64,000 nt of DNA from Phaeodactylum tricornutum CCAP 1055/1. Taxonomy: Eukaryota; Bacillariophyta; Bacillariophyceae; Surirellales; Neidiaceae. Positions 30,484-40,407 of this stretch are shown here, piece after piece. Numbering within the stretch: position 1 is the first letter of the stretch; each line of letters begins with the position of its first letter. Under the pieces are notes generated by a model. It was not told where the DNA came from. It worked only from the letters and a program-made list of their open reading frames with translations, and made no database searches. Made by a program: the position numbers and the translations under genes. Location: assembly GCF_000150955.2 (NCBI RefSeq), contig NC_011693.1, positions 186,001-250,000 on the forward strand, given 5' to 3'.

Positions 30484-32201
30484 AAAAATTGAGCACTGAT
30501 GTTGTGTGGACCAGTTTATAGCTCACTGTCACTTATCGTTAATACATCGACGGACAAAAATTGAAATGAGCTATGTGCCGTACTTTGCCTTTTGCTAGTA
30601 TTAGACAATCTCGGAAATCGTGTGACTCGCACTTTACTTGTGACGATGACTGGACTTCCTCAACGCACAACATATCCTAGGCCCTCGCCTGACGATGCTT
30701 TCAAGAGAAGACGAGCACTGCCACAAGATCTTATTACCCTTGCGACAAAAACTAATCCTATCCCTGCGCGCCAGAGCGCCGTCTTCCTCTACAGGAAATC
30801 TTCCTTCTTCTTGCGTACGTAACCGCTGAGCGAATCATCCTTGGCGTTCTGTACCTATCTAGAATCTTCTTTCAAGAGAAGACGAGCACTGCCACAAGAT
30901 CTTACCCTTGCAACAAACACCACTACTATCCCTGCGCGCCAGAGCGCCATCTTCCTCTGCCGACCCGCCAGGAAATCTTCCTTCTTCTAGCGTACGTAAC
31001 CGCGAAGAGTAGTGAGCGAATCATCCTTGGTGTTCGGTACCTATCTAGAATCTTCTTTCTAGAGAATACTGCGCTCTCTCTAGAAGCGTCTCGATTGTGG
31101 ACCGAACGTAGGAGAAGAGTTTTGAGCGCCAAGTGTCAACCCGGGTTGAGGACGATACTCTAACTGTAACTTTCTTTCGAAAATTATGTTCTTCGTCGAA
31201 TCTGATCGATCTGAATGGATGTTCTTAGTCCTTCAGAGTCGGTTTCCTGCATCTCCTCCTACTTCAAGTTTCCCAGTCAGCGCTTCTTGACTGGACCTGT
31301 CGTGGTTCATCCTTGACAGATAAGTATCGTCACGCTTAATAGTCCCACGCCCTGAAGGAGGAAACGACGAGCACGAATGTGACTGAATTTGAATTTGCGA
31401 AGCCTGAATGAACTTGGTTCCGAGTAGCGTATTCCTGCCACGGTGGCCAACTCATTCACCCAACCAATTACTAATCGAAACATGTGACACAAATGGGACT
31501 TAAATTACGAGCATCACGATCCAAATTATTATACTGACGCATAGATGTGGTCACGAGATTTCGTTATTCCCGAAAACGAATAAAACGGTACTGCCATGAC
31601 TAAAAAAAATGGTGGTAGTTTATATGGTGACTTTTTTGAAACAATCGGATGACCGTGAAGTTTCATCTAAGAGGAACTTCGGATCGATTGTAGGATGGTA
31701 GAGACTTTCCCAATGAAGATGTCGGTTTGAACTCCCTTCCATTTCTGGACTTATTGGCAATCCTAAAGCGTACTAAATATCCAGTTGAGCTAGAGATTGA
31801 AGCATTGCCCCCTTTGTATTTTTCTATATGTTCGATCATCGAATACATGTTTGGAATGACCGTAAATGACTATGTCGGTGCGTTGAGCGATCATAGGCCC
31901 AATTGGTGATTGCGTCAGCACTACCACGGATACTAACTGTAACTGTAAACCACACGCACTGGAGGCACATCGTCGATTGAGACACGACGATCGACGAAGC
32001 GGCGAAACGAACCTCAAGACCGAACCCGTCGAGAACGGCCGGCAGAGAAGGATTGGATTCGACCTACCGTTCCCGCAGCAATTTTTTCTTCTTCCACGCT
32101 CGAGAAGGGTTTTTGCCTACCCCACTTCTCATATATTTTTCGAACACACAAAAAACTCACGGCCACCAACACTCGACTTTGATTTCGAAATTGCAGACAC
32201 C
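30484..32201. other. Intergenic with a tandem repeat
   Basis: 1.7 kb upstream of the cyclin. It holds a two-copy tandem repeat (separate entry) and two TAACTGTAA motifs at 31161 and 31934. The cyclin frame is open from 31977, but codons before 32202 look like untranslated leader. No other gene seen. Confidence 0.5.
30699..31055. repeat. Two-copy tandem repeat, ~171 and ~186 bp
   Basis: The unit starting TTTCAAGAGAAGACGAGCAC at 30699 recurs at 30870. Shared blocks include CCCTGCGCGCCAGAGCGCC, GGAAATCTTCCTTCTTC, GCGTACGTAACCGC, GAGCGAATCATCCTTGG and CCTATCTAGAATCTTC. The second copy has small insertions. A truncated third start (TTTCTAGAGAA) follows at 31056. Confidence 0.9.
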
Positions 32202-33113
32202 ATGACCTGTTTGGAAACATCAGATGACTATGCTCCGTCGAGCACAGAAGAGACTCTCTACACGTTGGCAGCGATGCGACAACAGGAGGAATCCGGTTAT
32301 ATGACCTGCGATTATCTGCATCAGCAGCAATTCGAGTCTCCCGCGGTTCCGAATGGACCGTTAGACCGCGTTGACGTCGACTGCCGCAACAAAATGTCCG
32401 CTTGGTGCTACCAAGTCGTCGACTTTTGCAAATTTAACCGCGAAACTGTCTCAATCTCCATGAGTTACTTGGATCGCTACCTCATGAGCCCAACGGGAGC
32501 TGCTGCTCTTGCTGACCGCAAACTATTTCAGCTCGCTGCCATGACTTGCCTATACACAGCCGTCAAGATCCACGAACCGGAAGCCATGGACCCGAAGCTT
32601 GTCTCCAGTCTCAGTCGCGGTACTTACAACAAGGCTCAGATCGAAGAAATGGAAGCCTCAATTCTGGGTGCTCTACAGTGGCGCATGAACCCACCCACAT
32701 CGCTGGCTTTTGCACGCATGTTTCTAGAGCTCATTCCCGACGATGTTCTCTGTCGGACATACCGGGATACCGTTTACGATCTCATCAAATACCAAACAGA
32801 GCTTGCGGTTGGCGACTACAACTTTGTCACGACCAAGGCATCAACGATCGCGTTCTGTGCCTTGCTTAACTCTTTGGAAAGCGTGAGTCTCGACATGAAA
32901 GTGTCGACACAGATTTCGTTCGTGTTGAGTACAGCGATCGACGTGGACGCGCGAGACCAGGTCTTGGTACAGGTGCAGACTTACCTGTACCAGGCCATTT
33001 TGCATCATCCGTCGGCACTGAACAACTTTTCAACCCCGACAGTGTCGACGGCCAAGGCAAGCCGTAGACTGTCCGTCGAAGTTTCGCCGCAGTCCATTTC
33101 CGCCATTCGCTGA
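32202..33113 (+). CDS. Diatom-type cyclin (dsCYC-like)
   Basis: 303-residue cyclin. The cyclin box contains MSAWCYQVVDFCKFNRETV and SISMSYLDRYLMS, matching the MR-W, Y-L-D-R-Y pattern of cyclin helix 1-2, then KLFQLAAMTCLYTAVKIHE and the second-fold segment. The C-terminus has a second helical repeat. The combination and short tail are like the diatom-specific cyclins, several of which respond to light or nutrients and gate the G1-to-S step; which member this is cannot be told. The ATG at 32202 (MTCLETSDDYAP) was chosen over the frame's first ATG at 31977, whose 75 extra residues are Arg/Phe-rich and look untranslated. Confidence 0.85.
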   Translation: MTCLETSDDYAPSSTEETLYTLAAMRQQEESGYMTCDYLHQQQFESPAVPNGPLDRVDVDCRNKMSAWCYQVVDFCKFNRETVSISMSYLDRYLMSPTGAAALADRKLFQLAAMTCLYTAVKIHEPEAMDPKLVSSLSRGTYNKAQIEEMEASILGALQWRMNPPTSLAFARMFLELIPDDVLCRTYRDTVYDLIKYQTELAVGDYNFVTTKASTIAFCALLNSLESVSLDMKVSTQISFVLSTAIDVDARDQVLVQVQTYLYQAILHHPSALNNFSTPTVSTAKASRRLSVEVSPQSISAIR

Positions 33114-33821
33114 GAACTACGCAGTGCTTTTGGATTAGCTGGCACCTTTCACATATTGTAAACTACCAGATCTGTAACGTACTGATAGAAAGCCTTTATA
33201 TTCAACCAATTACATTTTGTTGGCTAGTATTTCGTACGGTAATTTACATTAAACATATCGCAGGCCGCTGTGAAGCCGGTCGCTAATCCCGCAAACATTC
33301 TTTATCCTGTCATAATCTTCATTGGTCGAGCTGTTCCCTTTTTCCTGGAAAATCGAACGCTTTCACTCAACTTGACGGGAAGCTTCCCTGAGTTCGCAAC
33401 CAGTCTTCGCGTCGAACCGGTTTGGGTGGTGGCAGGCTACTCGCTAATTCGCGCACGATATTTCTTCATCGGCCGTTGAAACGGCGCGTTCCGACGTGCC
33501 AAGATTTTTTGACCGGTTTGTTGAGAAGCGCGAAGATCATCCTGGACAATAATTTCTCCGTGACCTTCTCGGTCCGCACGTGGCGCGACTGACAGTGAGC
33601 ACGACTGCGTCGGCTCCCGAATGGTTCAAGTTGTATGATGTCATCCATAGGTTGGGATGATGTCATCACAAACACGATCGGACGTTGCAGTTTCCAATGG
33701 TAGGAGGTGGCTATTTCATTGACGTCAGCGAAACCAAAAGGTGACGACAGCGTCATATTATTTTTAAAGTTTGACATTCAAGTTCACTGTTCTTTTCAAA
33801 CTAATCCTTCAAAAGGTTTTG
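33114..33821. other. Spacer with CRE-like sites, before the transposon
   Basis: About 700 bp between the cyclin stop and the left transposon end. It contains a cluster of three CRE-type sites (separate entry) and a 103-codon minus-strand frame with an ATG at 33777 and no recognisable domain. Confidence 0.5.
33636..33727. promoter_or_regulatory. Cluster of CRE/ATF-type sites
   Basis: TGATGTCA at 33636..33643, TGATGTCA again at 33658..33665 and the perfect palindrome TGACGTCA at 33720..33727. Such sites bind bZIP factors; in P. tricornutum related elements mediate CO2/cAMP control of carbonic anhydrase genes. Which gene they would control here is unclear. Confidence 0.45.
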
Positions 33822-33957
33822 GGGGAACATTGTTTGGCCAGAAATCATAAGAATCAAATCCTTTCATGGGACTCCTAAAACGTCGTTGAGGAAACATTCT
33901 TTTACCCGTTTCTTTCTCAAGTCTGTTCACTGCCGAGCAGGCACAGCCGTTGCACAA
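33822..33957 (+). repeat. MULE left terminal inverted repeat
   Basis: 136 bp; pairs with the inverted copy at 37977..38112. Starts GGGGAACATTGTTTGGCCAG and ends GCCGTTGCACAA. Confidence 0.93.
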
Positions 33958-34003
33958 TAGGCCGTGTGCTAGCTGTGCACTGCTTAATGTAGCATTGTGA
34001 ATC

Positions 34004-36958
34004 ATGGCTGAGACCAAAAATAGAATTGCCGCAGCTTTGGCTTTTCCTTTCAATAAGACAATAATGGATGGTATTCTAAAGGACGTACTAGACCAATGCA
34101 TTGCAGACAAGAAAAGGTGGAATACAGTCAGCATTCCTTTTCCAACGCAAAACGGAGAAGTAAATTTATGTGACTACATTGGTTTTGATTGCAGGCTCCT
34201 TGGGGAGTGTTTTGTCTTTCCAGATCAATACAACTCAAGTTCAAAAGAAACCAGAGCTAGGTTGGCTAAAGCTCTAAAGATTGCTGCAGCTGAGGGTAAA
34301 TTTCCCCTTGTTGAGCGAGGATGGGATGAAAAGAAGAAACAAATCCGTTTTGAGTGCTTTCGAAGCCGATCACACAGTGAGAGAACATATCAGAAAAGAC
34401 AAGGGACAAGCTTCCCCAGAGAAGACGCGAAGGCGTGTAGTACTTCCTCTAAGCGGCCGGACAAAGGGAAAGAATGCCCATTTCACTTTTATCTCTACTG
34501 GGTTCAAGAGGAGAGGCATTGGTGTCTTTTTGGTGGCGCAAGGGGGAACTGTAACTCTCACTCTCATCATTTGCCAATGGAGCCTCATGAAGTAAAAAAG
34601 AGTATTGCCTACATCAATGGCCACGAAGTCCAAATTGCGCTGGATGCAGCCACAAGCAGTGCACCACCTAGTGTTATTGGAAAAATGCTCCAGTTACAAA
34701 CTGGCAACATCTTGTTGGACTCTTCTTTGCAACACATAAGGATGCGGTCGGGAAAAGAGCAAGAAACAGTGTTGCTCTAGGATGAAGAATTCATGACGCA
34801 GGCAGACAAGCTTTTGTCCTATCTTGAGAACACTCCCGAGATCAGCTTTTGTGCTATATACGATGACCCAGATTCACCTCTCTTCACAGTTTACAAGCAG
34901 AGAGCAAAAAAAGACCACAGGCATCTACACACAAGTATTAGAGTTAACTCCGGGGTATCTGCTGAAACGGGAATTCTTGACAACACTACACTAGATGCAA
35001 TGGATCCCAATGGAGAACTTGATGACTATGTTGACCGCACACGTTGCGCATTCAAGCTCCTTGGCTCGCAAAACATGCTGTTAGGAGTTGCCTGGACAAA
35101 TAATGAGAGCAGAAATGTATTCTCTCGTTTTTCGGAGATAATGGTAGTAGATGTGACGGAAGGCACAAACAACGCCAAGCGACCGCTATTTCTATTCTCT
35201 GGGAAGACGTCAAACCAAAACACTTTCACAGCACTGTGGGCTTTTTTACCACAGCAGGCTTGTTGGGCCTTCCATTGGGTGTGGACTCGATGCATACCGC
35301 AACTACTCCCAAAGCAAGGAATTCAACATGCGCCTGACAATAACAGATGGAGATCCAAAACAGTACAGGACCTTTGTAGATGCAATACCAACTTTCTACC
35401 CTCTTTGCAAACACAAGCTTTGTCACTGGCATCTACTGTATCGCAGTAATCTCATGAAGGTGCAGACTGGAAAATGTGGAGTTAAAGCTACTATTCTATT
35501 CCGCGTAGTTGTTCTTTGGATTGAGAGCTGGATGACCAAAATTGAGACACAAGAGGAATACGAACTTTCTAAAAGGCTCTTGGCTGATTGGCTTGCAACC
35601 CCCGAAGCTATTGATGTCAAATTGGGTGGTATGGGGCAAACTATTGTATCGCAAATTAATGCGTACATGACACTGTCACTTTTTCCTCATGAACAGCGCT
35701 GGGCTAGATATCGCTATTTATACACACAAGCATTCAACACATCTGCAAGCTCGTATGCCAAGGCAGAAATAGTGCTTTAAAACGACGGGGCGACGGGGTC
35801 AGGCCAAGCTTTTCCGTACCAAAAGCAACTCAGGTTATAAACAAAGGGACACAACCTAGGTCAAAGAAGAGGCATCAAAAAGCTGTTTACAATTTAAATG
35901 CTGCCAAGACGAGAAAGCCTGCCTACTACGCAAACATTCGGGATTTAGTGGATTACATTCAAGATTCTCTTTCCAAAGATTTTGAAGCAGTTGCTTCATT
36001 TGTGCTCTTCTGTCCAAATGCAGACCAGTTTTGGGTCAAGCAAGCCACTCGCAAAAGCAAAAACACGGACATTCGGAAAATCAACGACAGTAGCTATTAC
36101 AAGTACATGATTCCGCAGTTTGAACGCACACGAATTGTGGAGCTTGTTAATATTGATGGTACATTCTATTTGGTGTGTAGCTGCGGAAAATTTCAGCGAC
36201 AAGCTTCCCCATGTGCCCATCTTTACAAGGTTCTTGGTCAATCACCCACATCAACCGATGTCTCTGTACGCTGGACAAAGCACTGGGATGTGTATTTGCA
36301 CCGAAGTGGCCACAGTGACCTGTCAAAGCATTTGGAAGACCTGTACAAACAGGAGCGACCAGGTCCAGTATTTGTTGATAGTGGTCAGTGGGTGATCGGA
36401 AAAGGTGAAAAAGGGTCAAATTTTTTCGAAACTTCGCTTCCGTACAAGCCCCCTGTCATACGAGATTTTAATCGATGGGCAGTGTCTTCGCAAACGACTG
36501 GAGCTGATTTGAGTGGGACCAAAAATACCACAAATATGTATTTTTCGAGTGGAATGGTGCAAGAATCAACAAGCCTGTCCAGAGAGCATGCATTCCAGGA
36601 TTCATTGCATTAAACTTCCACAAATTCGCAAAATTCGGATTGTTTTGATGATACACAGGCAGTGACAACGGAAAGCGTATCTTCTACGAAAAGAATGTTT
36701 GGTTCAAGTGCTTTTGTGCACAATTTCCATTTCTACCAGGAAATGTCCAAGCTGGCAGGATTTGATATGGAAGCTGCTGAGTCGATGAATATAGCTATGC
36801 AAGAAGCATTGGAAAAGGTACAAGCCAATGTTGCAAAAAGGGCTGGGAAGATGGATTACACTATAGGACCAGCCATTACAAAGGACCATGTAGGTCTAAG
36901 ATTGAAGCCAAGCTACAGTCCAAAGAAGAGGAGGAAACCAAACTTACAAAGGAAATGA
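34004..36958 (+). pseudogene. MULE transposase, disrupted
   Basis: ATG at 34004, 46 bp inside the left TIR. The product is a MULE-type DDE transposase. The N-terminal region has Cys/His and SHSHHLP patterns; the core runs through VVDVTEGTNN, LWAFLPQQACWAFHWVW and ITDGDPKQYRTF with CHWHLLYRSN, which fit the MULE catalytic region. A SWIM finger C-x-C-x(n)-C-x-H (CSCGKFQRQASPCAHLYKV) lies at about 36175..36235. The frame is interrupted by an in-frame stop near 34778, a frame change near 35320, a second break around 35780-35945 and a stop near 36612, so no full protein is made. The residues around the breaks keep homology, so the decay is recent. Confidence 0.8.
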
Positions 36959-36974
36959 AATAATTTTACTTACA

Positions 36975-37976
36975 ATTACTGATTTACATTAAACAATACA
37001 GGCGTTCTTCACTAGTCTGTAAGCCGTGATCATACCACCAACGAAACTCCCCGCACAATATATCCGCCAGGCCAAGGCAACTTGCCAATACACTATTACA
37101 GCCATGCCGTCCACACCACCAAATCTCTACTGGAACATGTGTCGGAACCAAGGGAACAACTATACAAAGCCTTGCCTCCGTGGCCATTGGTTGAAGGGAA
37201 ACCATTCTTGTGTACAATTCCAAGCGTAGCCTTGGGTATTGTCCAACAAGCATTGCACCGGTAGATTGTCGCTTTTCTGTAGTTTTTTGTTGATACACGC
37301 CAGCAAAACCTGTGTGTCCTTTACCATGTTTGGTATACTTGCGTCGTCGGTTTGATTGACCGACGGAATTCGATTCGTTGCCAAGGCTTGGGCCAAGACA
37401 AAGTCGGCGTCCAATGAGTATTGCGCATTGATCCTGGTTGGTGCGTACACCATGGCGGCGCGGCAAGCGTGTGGAGCCATCCCGTGTAACGCGTCGCAGA
37501 AAAATTCTTCAATCAGACTGCGTTTCTCCGTCGGCACGTGAAAGTTGACCACGGTAACGTTGGAGTCCGTAGGGCTTGGTAACGTTGACGTACCACATGA
37601 CTGTACTGGAACAGTGAGAAATTGCTTTAAACACTTGTTCCACTTCTTTGGCGTGGGCATTGGGTACCTGAGTGGGGTGCAAATTCTGCAGAGCATCCAA
37701 CCGCAAGGCCGTACTCAACGATCAAATGGACGGTTGACGACTTCGGTGATATGGAAAGGGCCAAGGATAATGGAAAATATTGACTGCAATTACAGACTCC
37801 GGGGCCCGCGCTCGCCTTTCGGCACGAAAGACCAAGCGGCACACTACAGGACCGTATGTTGTCAACGCAAAGTAAACAGAGGCGATCACAAGATACAAAC
37901 ACATCAATCCTTGCACCAAAACTGCATCGTACGAAAAGTAAGCAACACCAGCATGTACTTGATCATGATAAATGCT
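36975..37976 (-). pseudogene. Membrane-protein-like coding segment inside the MULE
   Basis: Between the transposase and the right TIR the minus strand has three coding-like blocks: a hydrophobic helix (GLMCLYLVIASVYFALTTYG, about 37815..37880), a Cys-containing lumenal-like block of 178 codons at 37160..37696 (EEFFCDALHGMAPHACRAAM, LLDNTQGYAWNCTQEW), and a second hydrophobic stretch (MAVIVYWQVALAWRIYCAG) at about 37020..37090. They lie in two frames separated by stops, as for a degenerated or intron-containing gene. No family recognised. It may be a host gene fragment captured by the transposon. Confidence 0.4.
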
Positions 37977-38112
37977 TTGTGCAACGGCTGTGCCTGCTCG
38001 GCAGTGAACAGACTTGAGAAAGAAACGGGTAAAAGAACGTTTCCTCAACGACGTTTTAGGAGTCCCATGAAAGGATTTGATTCTTATGATTTCTGGCCGT
38101 ACAATGTTCCCC
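37977..38112 (-). repeat. MULE right terminal inverted repeat
   Basis: 136 bp, inverted copy of 33822..33957 with about 3 mismatches. Ends CAATGTTCCCC. Confidence 0.93.
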
Positions 38113-38315
38113 GTTAGGTAGTTTCAATATGATACATGACGGTCGGCTAGCTAGTTTGTCTCTTACAAAATATAGCCAAAAACTTGTATTCATAACTCAT
38201 GATAACAGGTGCCTTAAAGTTTCATTCTATCTAGTCCGGGAGAGCAGTGATTGCACAAGTGCGTGTGTGTCTTATGTTGACGAAACACGATGACAACATT
38301 TCCACGTGTTTTACA

Positions 38316-38993
38316 TTAGTGATCCATCACCTGCATGTCCTTATCGATAGCGACGTACAACCCGCCTGTTTTCTCGAGCTTGATTGCCTTTCGATACAAG
38401 TCTTCGACAGCATTTTCCTCCATGAGTTGTTCGTTGAGAAACCAATTCAGAAATTCTCTCGATACGTAGTCGCTTTCCTCCTCGGCTACCTTCGCCATGT
38501 TAAAGTACTCTTGCGAATTCTGGACTTCCTGATCCAGAGCCTTTTTCCAGACCTCCGAAACTCTATTATTTTGGAACTTTTCCATGCCGTGGTCGCTCAG
38601 AACTTCTTGACTCACGGACAGTACCTTTTCGGTTTGGCGCAAAGCCAAATGATCAAAAATCTTCATAGCATGGGAACGTTCCTCCACGCTGTGGGTTTGA
38701 CACCAGGACGCCGATCCCGGGAAATCATGAAAGCGGAACCACATGTCCATGGCCAAGTACATGCGTGAAGCGTCCAACTCCCGATTGGCTTGATTCACCA
38801 GCAGAGTAGCCATGCGTTCACTTACGCTACGAGCACAAACCGACATGCTTTCTGCGTATAATAAGAAAGAGGATCGTCACGAGTTAGAAAGAAGTGGCAA
38901 CGAGTGATTGCTGGCCGTAAGATACGTACCTGCAGAGTCAAAAAGCAAGGTTGCGCAACTTATTGCGAGCAGGAACTGATTGCGGAGCATCAT
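38316..38993 (-). CDS. FTN: Ferritin with spliced signal-peptide exon
   Basis: Stores iron by oxidising Fe(II) at a ferroxidase centre and packing it in a 24-subunit shell. Exon 2 (38316..38851) carries the four-helix domain. In the spliced 199-residue protein the ferroxidase ligands line up: Glu46, Tyr53, Glu78, Glu79 and His82 (VEERSHAM), plus the NEQLMEEN helix. I add exon 1 at 38930..38993, joined across a 78-bp GT-AG intron (GTACGT...ATACGCAG, 38852..38929). It adds MMLRNQFLLAISCATLLFDS in frame, a clear signal peptide. Without it the protein would start at MSVCARS. The hydrophobic leader suggests entry to the endomembrane system or, as proposed for pennate diatom ferritins, the plastid; the residue after the likely cleavage is not the usual Phe. 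It lies next to the MULE. Confidence 0.9.
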
Positions 38994-40407
38994 GATCAAA
39001 AAATGTAACGTACCGAAATAGATTGGTAATACACAGATGTAAAGGTAGCTGCTTCCTGGCAGTATGGTATAATTTGTGCAAGAATAGAGGCTGTTTATTT
39101 GGAGCATGTGCGTGCCACCGATCCGGTTGGGTTGGTCGCAGCAGAATCGAATCGAACGTCTTGGAGTATCGGTACTCCATATTTCGCAACGAGTTGGTGT
39201 CAGGGAGCGAACCCCGCTTTCGGAAAGAATCGATTCGAAAGACCATGAACGATGATGAAGATTCGGAGAACATCGATCCAGTTACGTAAAGCAGAAGTGC
39301 TGTACGCAATTTCTCTTTCCAAGCAAAGATTTGATAGTTGCATTGCGTTGCTTTACTATTAGGAATTTTCATCTATCCATTCACTGGGTAGAGTGATGAG
39401 ACAGTTTAGACGACGATAAGTCGAGACCTAGTTTCCTTTTTAAGTCTGCTGGGTCACCCGAGGCTAGCTAGCTTTCTCTTCGGGTTAGGAACTCGTGCGA
39501 GAAGAGCGTCAGCTTCGGGTGGTGTGAAGGTGACGACGAATCGAACGAATCTCCCCAAGAGTTCGAACGTCTTCGAATACGCCTCCGGTTGTCGGAAAGG
39601 TGGGTTGGACAGGGGTCATTTTGTGTTTCCGATAAATCCGGCAGCGTTCGGTCGACGCCGTTACGGAAAACCCGACTGATGGGTGCGGTGGTTCGGAAGA
39701 GCCGATTCCTTGGCGCGCTGATAAGGTTACTTAGGCGTTTTTGAAATAGATTTAGAAAATCAGGAGAACGAAATAGCTTAGCAAACTCTTTGAAGAGACA
39801 ATTTCAGAAAATTTCAGAGTATTTTGGTATAGCCCTTTGGTTCAAGCGGTCGAAAGTCACGCTGATAATCGAAACAGCATCTAATTGTGGAGACCCCGTT
39901 TCGAATATATATTGTTAGGAATCATGGCGAACGGAAACTAGATTACCATTGTGTTGCGACCGGCGTTTCGGTGGGGGCGGGAAATGCCCTCAACGGTGTC
40001 TACCCATGTACTATTCGTGTCTCTCGAGTTTGGCTAGGTTTCGTGTTGTTGTCGTGGAAGGGAGGGCAAAGTAGCCGGTATTGCCGAGATTGACAACCCC
40101 CCTGGCATCCAGTCCTCACCAGCGCTGACTTGTCGTCGTCTCCTGCTTTTTTCTTTCCGTGTTTTTTTTTGGTGTCGTGGGGGTTCTGGAGTCGACCCCG
40201 CGTTACACTGGTCCCATTTCCCAATCCGGTGCCTCCACATCAACGCTTTTCCGGAAAGAAGCTCGATTCTTCTTTGTGATCGGCACAATTGTACATACAT
40301 TGTCTCATCAAACGGTGTAGACGGGTGGACTGGGCTTCCTTCTCCGCGCCTACCAGACACTTTAGCCGTACCACGTTGTGCAAAGGCACCGCGGACTCGT
40401 CAAAAGC
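38994..40407. other. Intergenic
   Basis: 1.4 kb between two divergent genes. A short frame ending MNDDEDSENIDPVT at about 39247..39289 looks like a possible first exon, but I could not connect it to anything. Nothing else recognised. Confidence 0.4.

Larger units (their letters stand above)
33822..38112 (+). mobile_element. Mutator-like (MULE) DNA transposon with 136-bp TIRs, decayed
   Basis: 4,291 bp bounded by inverted repeats at 33822..33957 and 37977..38112 that differ at about 3 of 136 positions and begin GGGGAACATTG. Inside is a plus-strand transposase with a SWIM zinc finger. The last kilobase holds an unrelated minus-strand coding-like segment. No convincing 8-11 bp target duplication was seen: the 9 bases outside each end do not match, so the ends may be slightly misplaced or one flank altered. 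The TIR similarity suggests a fairly recent insertion although the transposase is already disrupted. Confidence 0.85.

Noticed and set aside
33466-33777. 103-codon minus-strand frame beside the CRE cluster
   Set aside because: Has an ATG but no recognisable domain or coding look; left as part of the spacer.
33796-34134. Frames at both ends of the MULE sharing the peptide LCNGCACSAVNRLEKETGKR
   Set aside because: The repeated peptide is the translation of the 136-bp inverted repeats, not a protein family.
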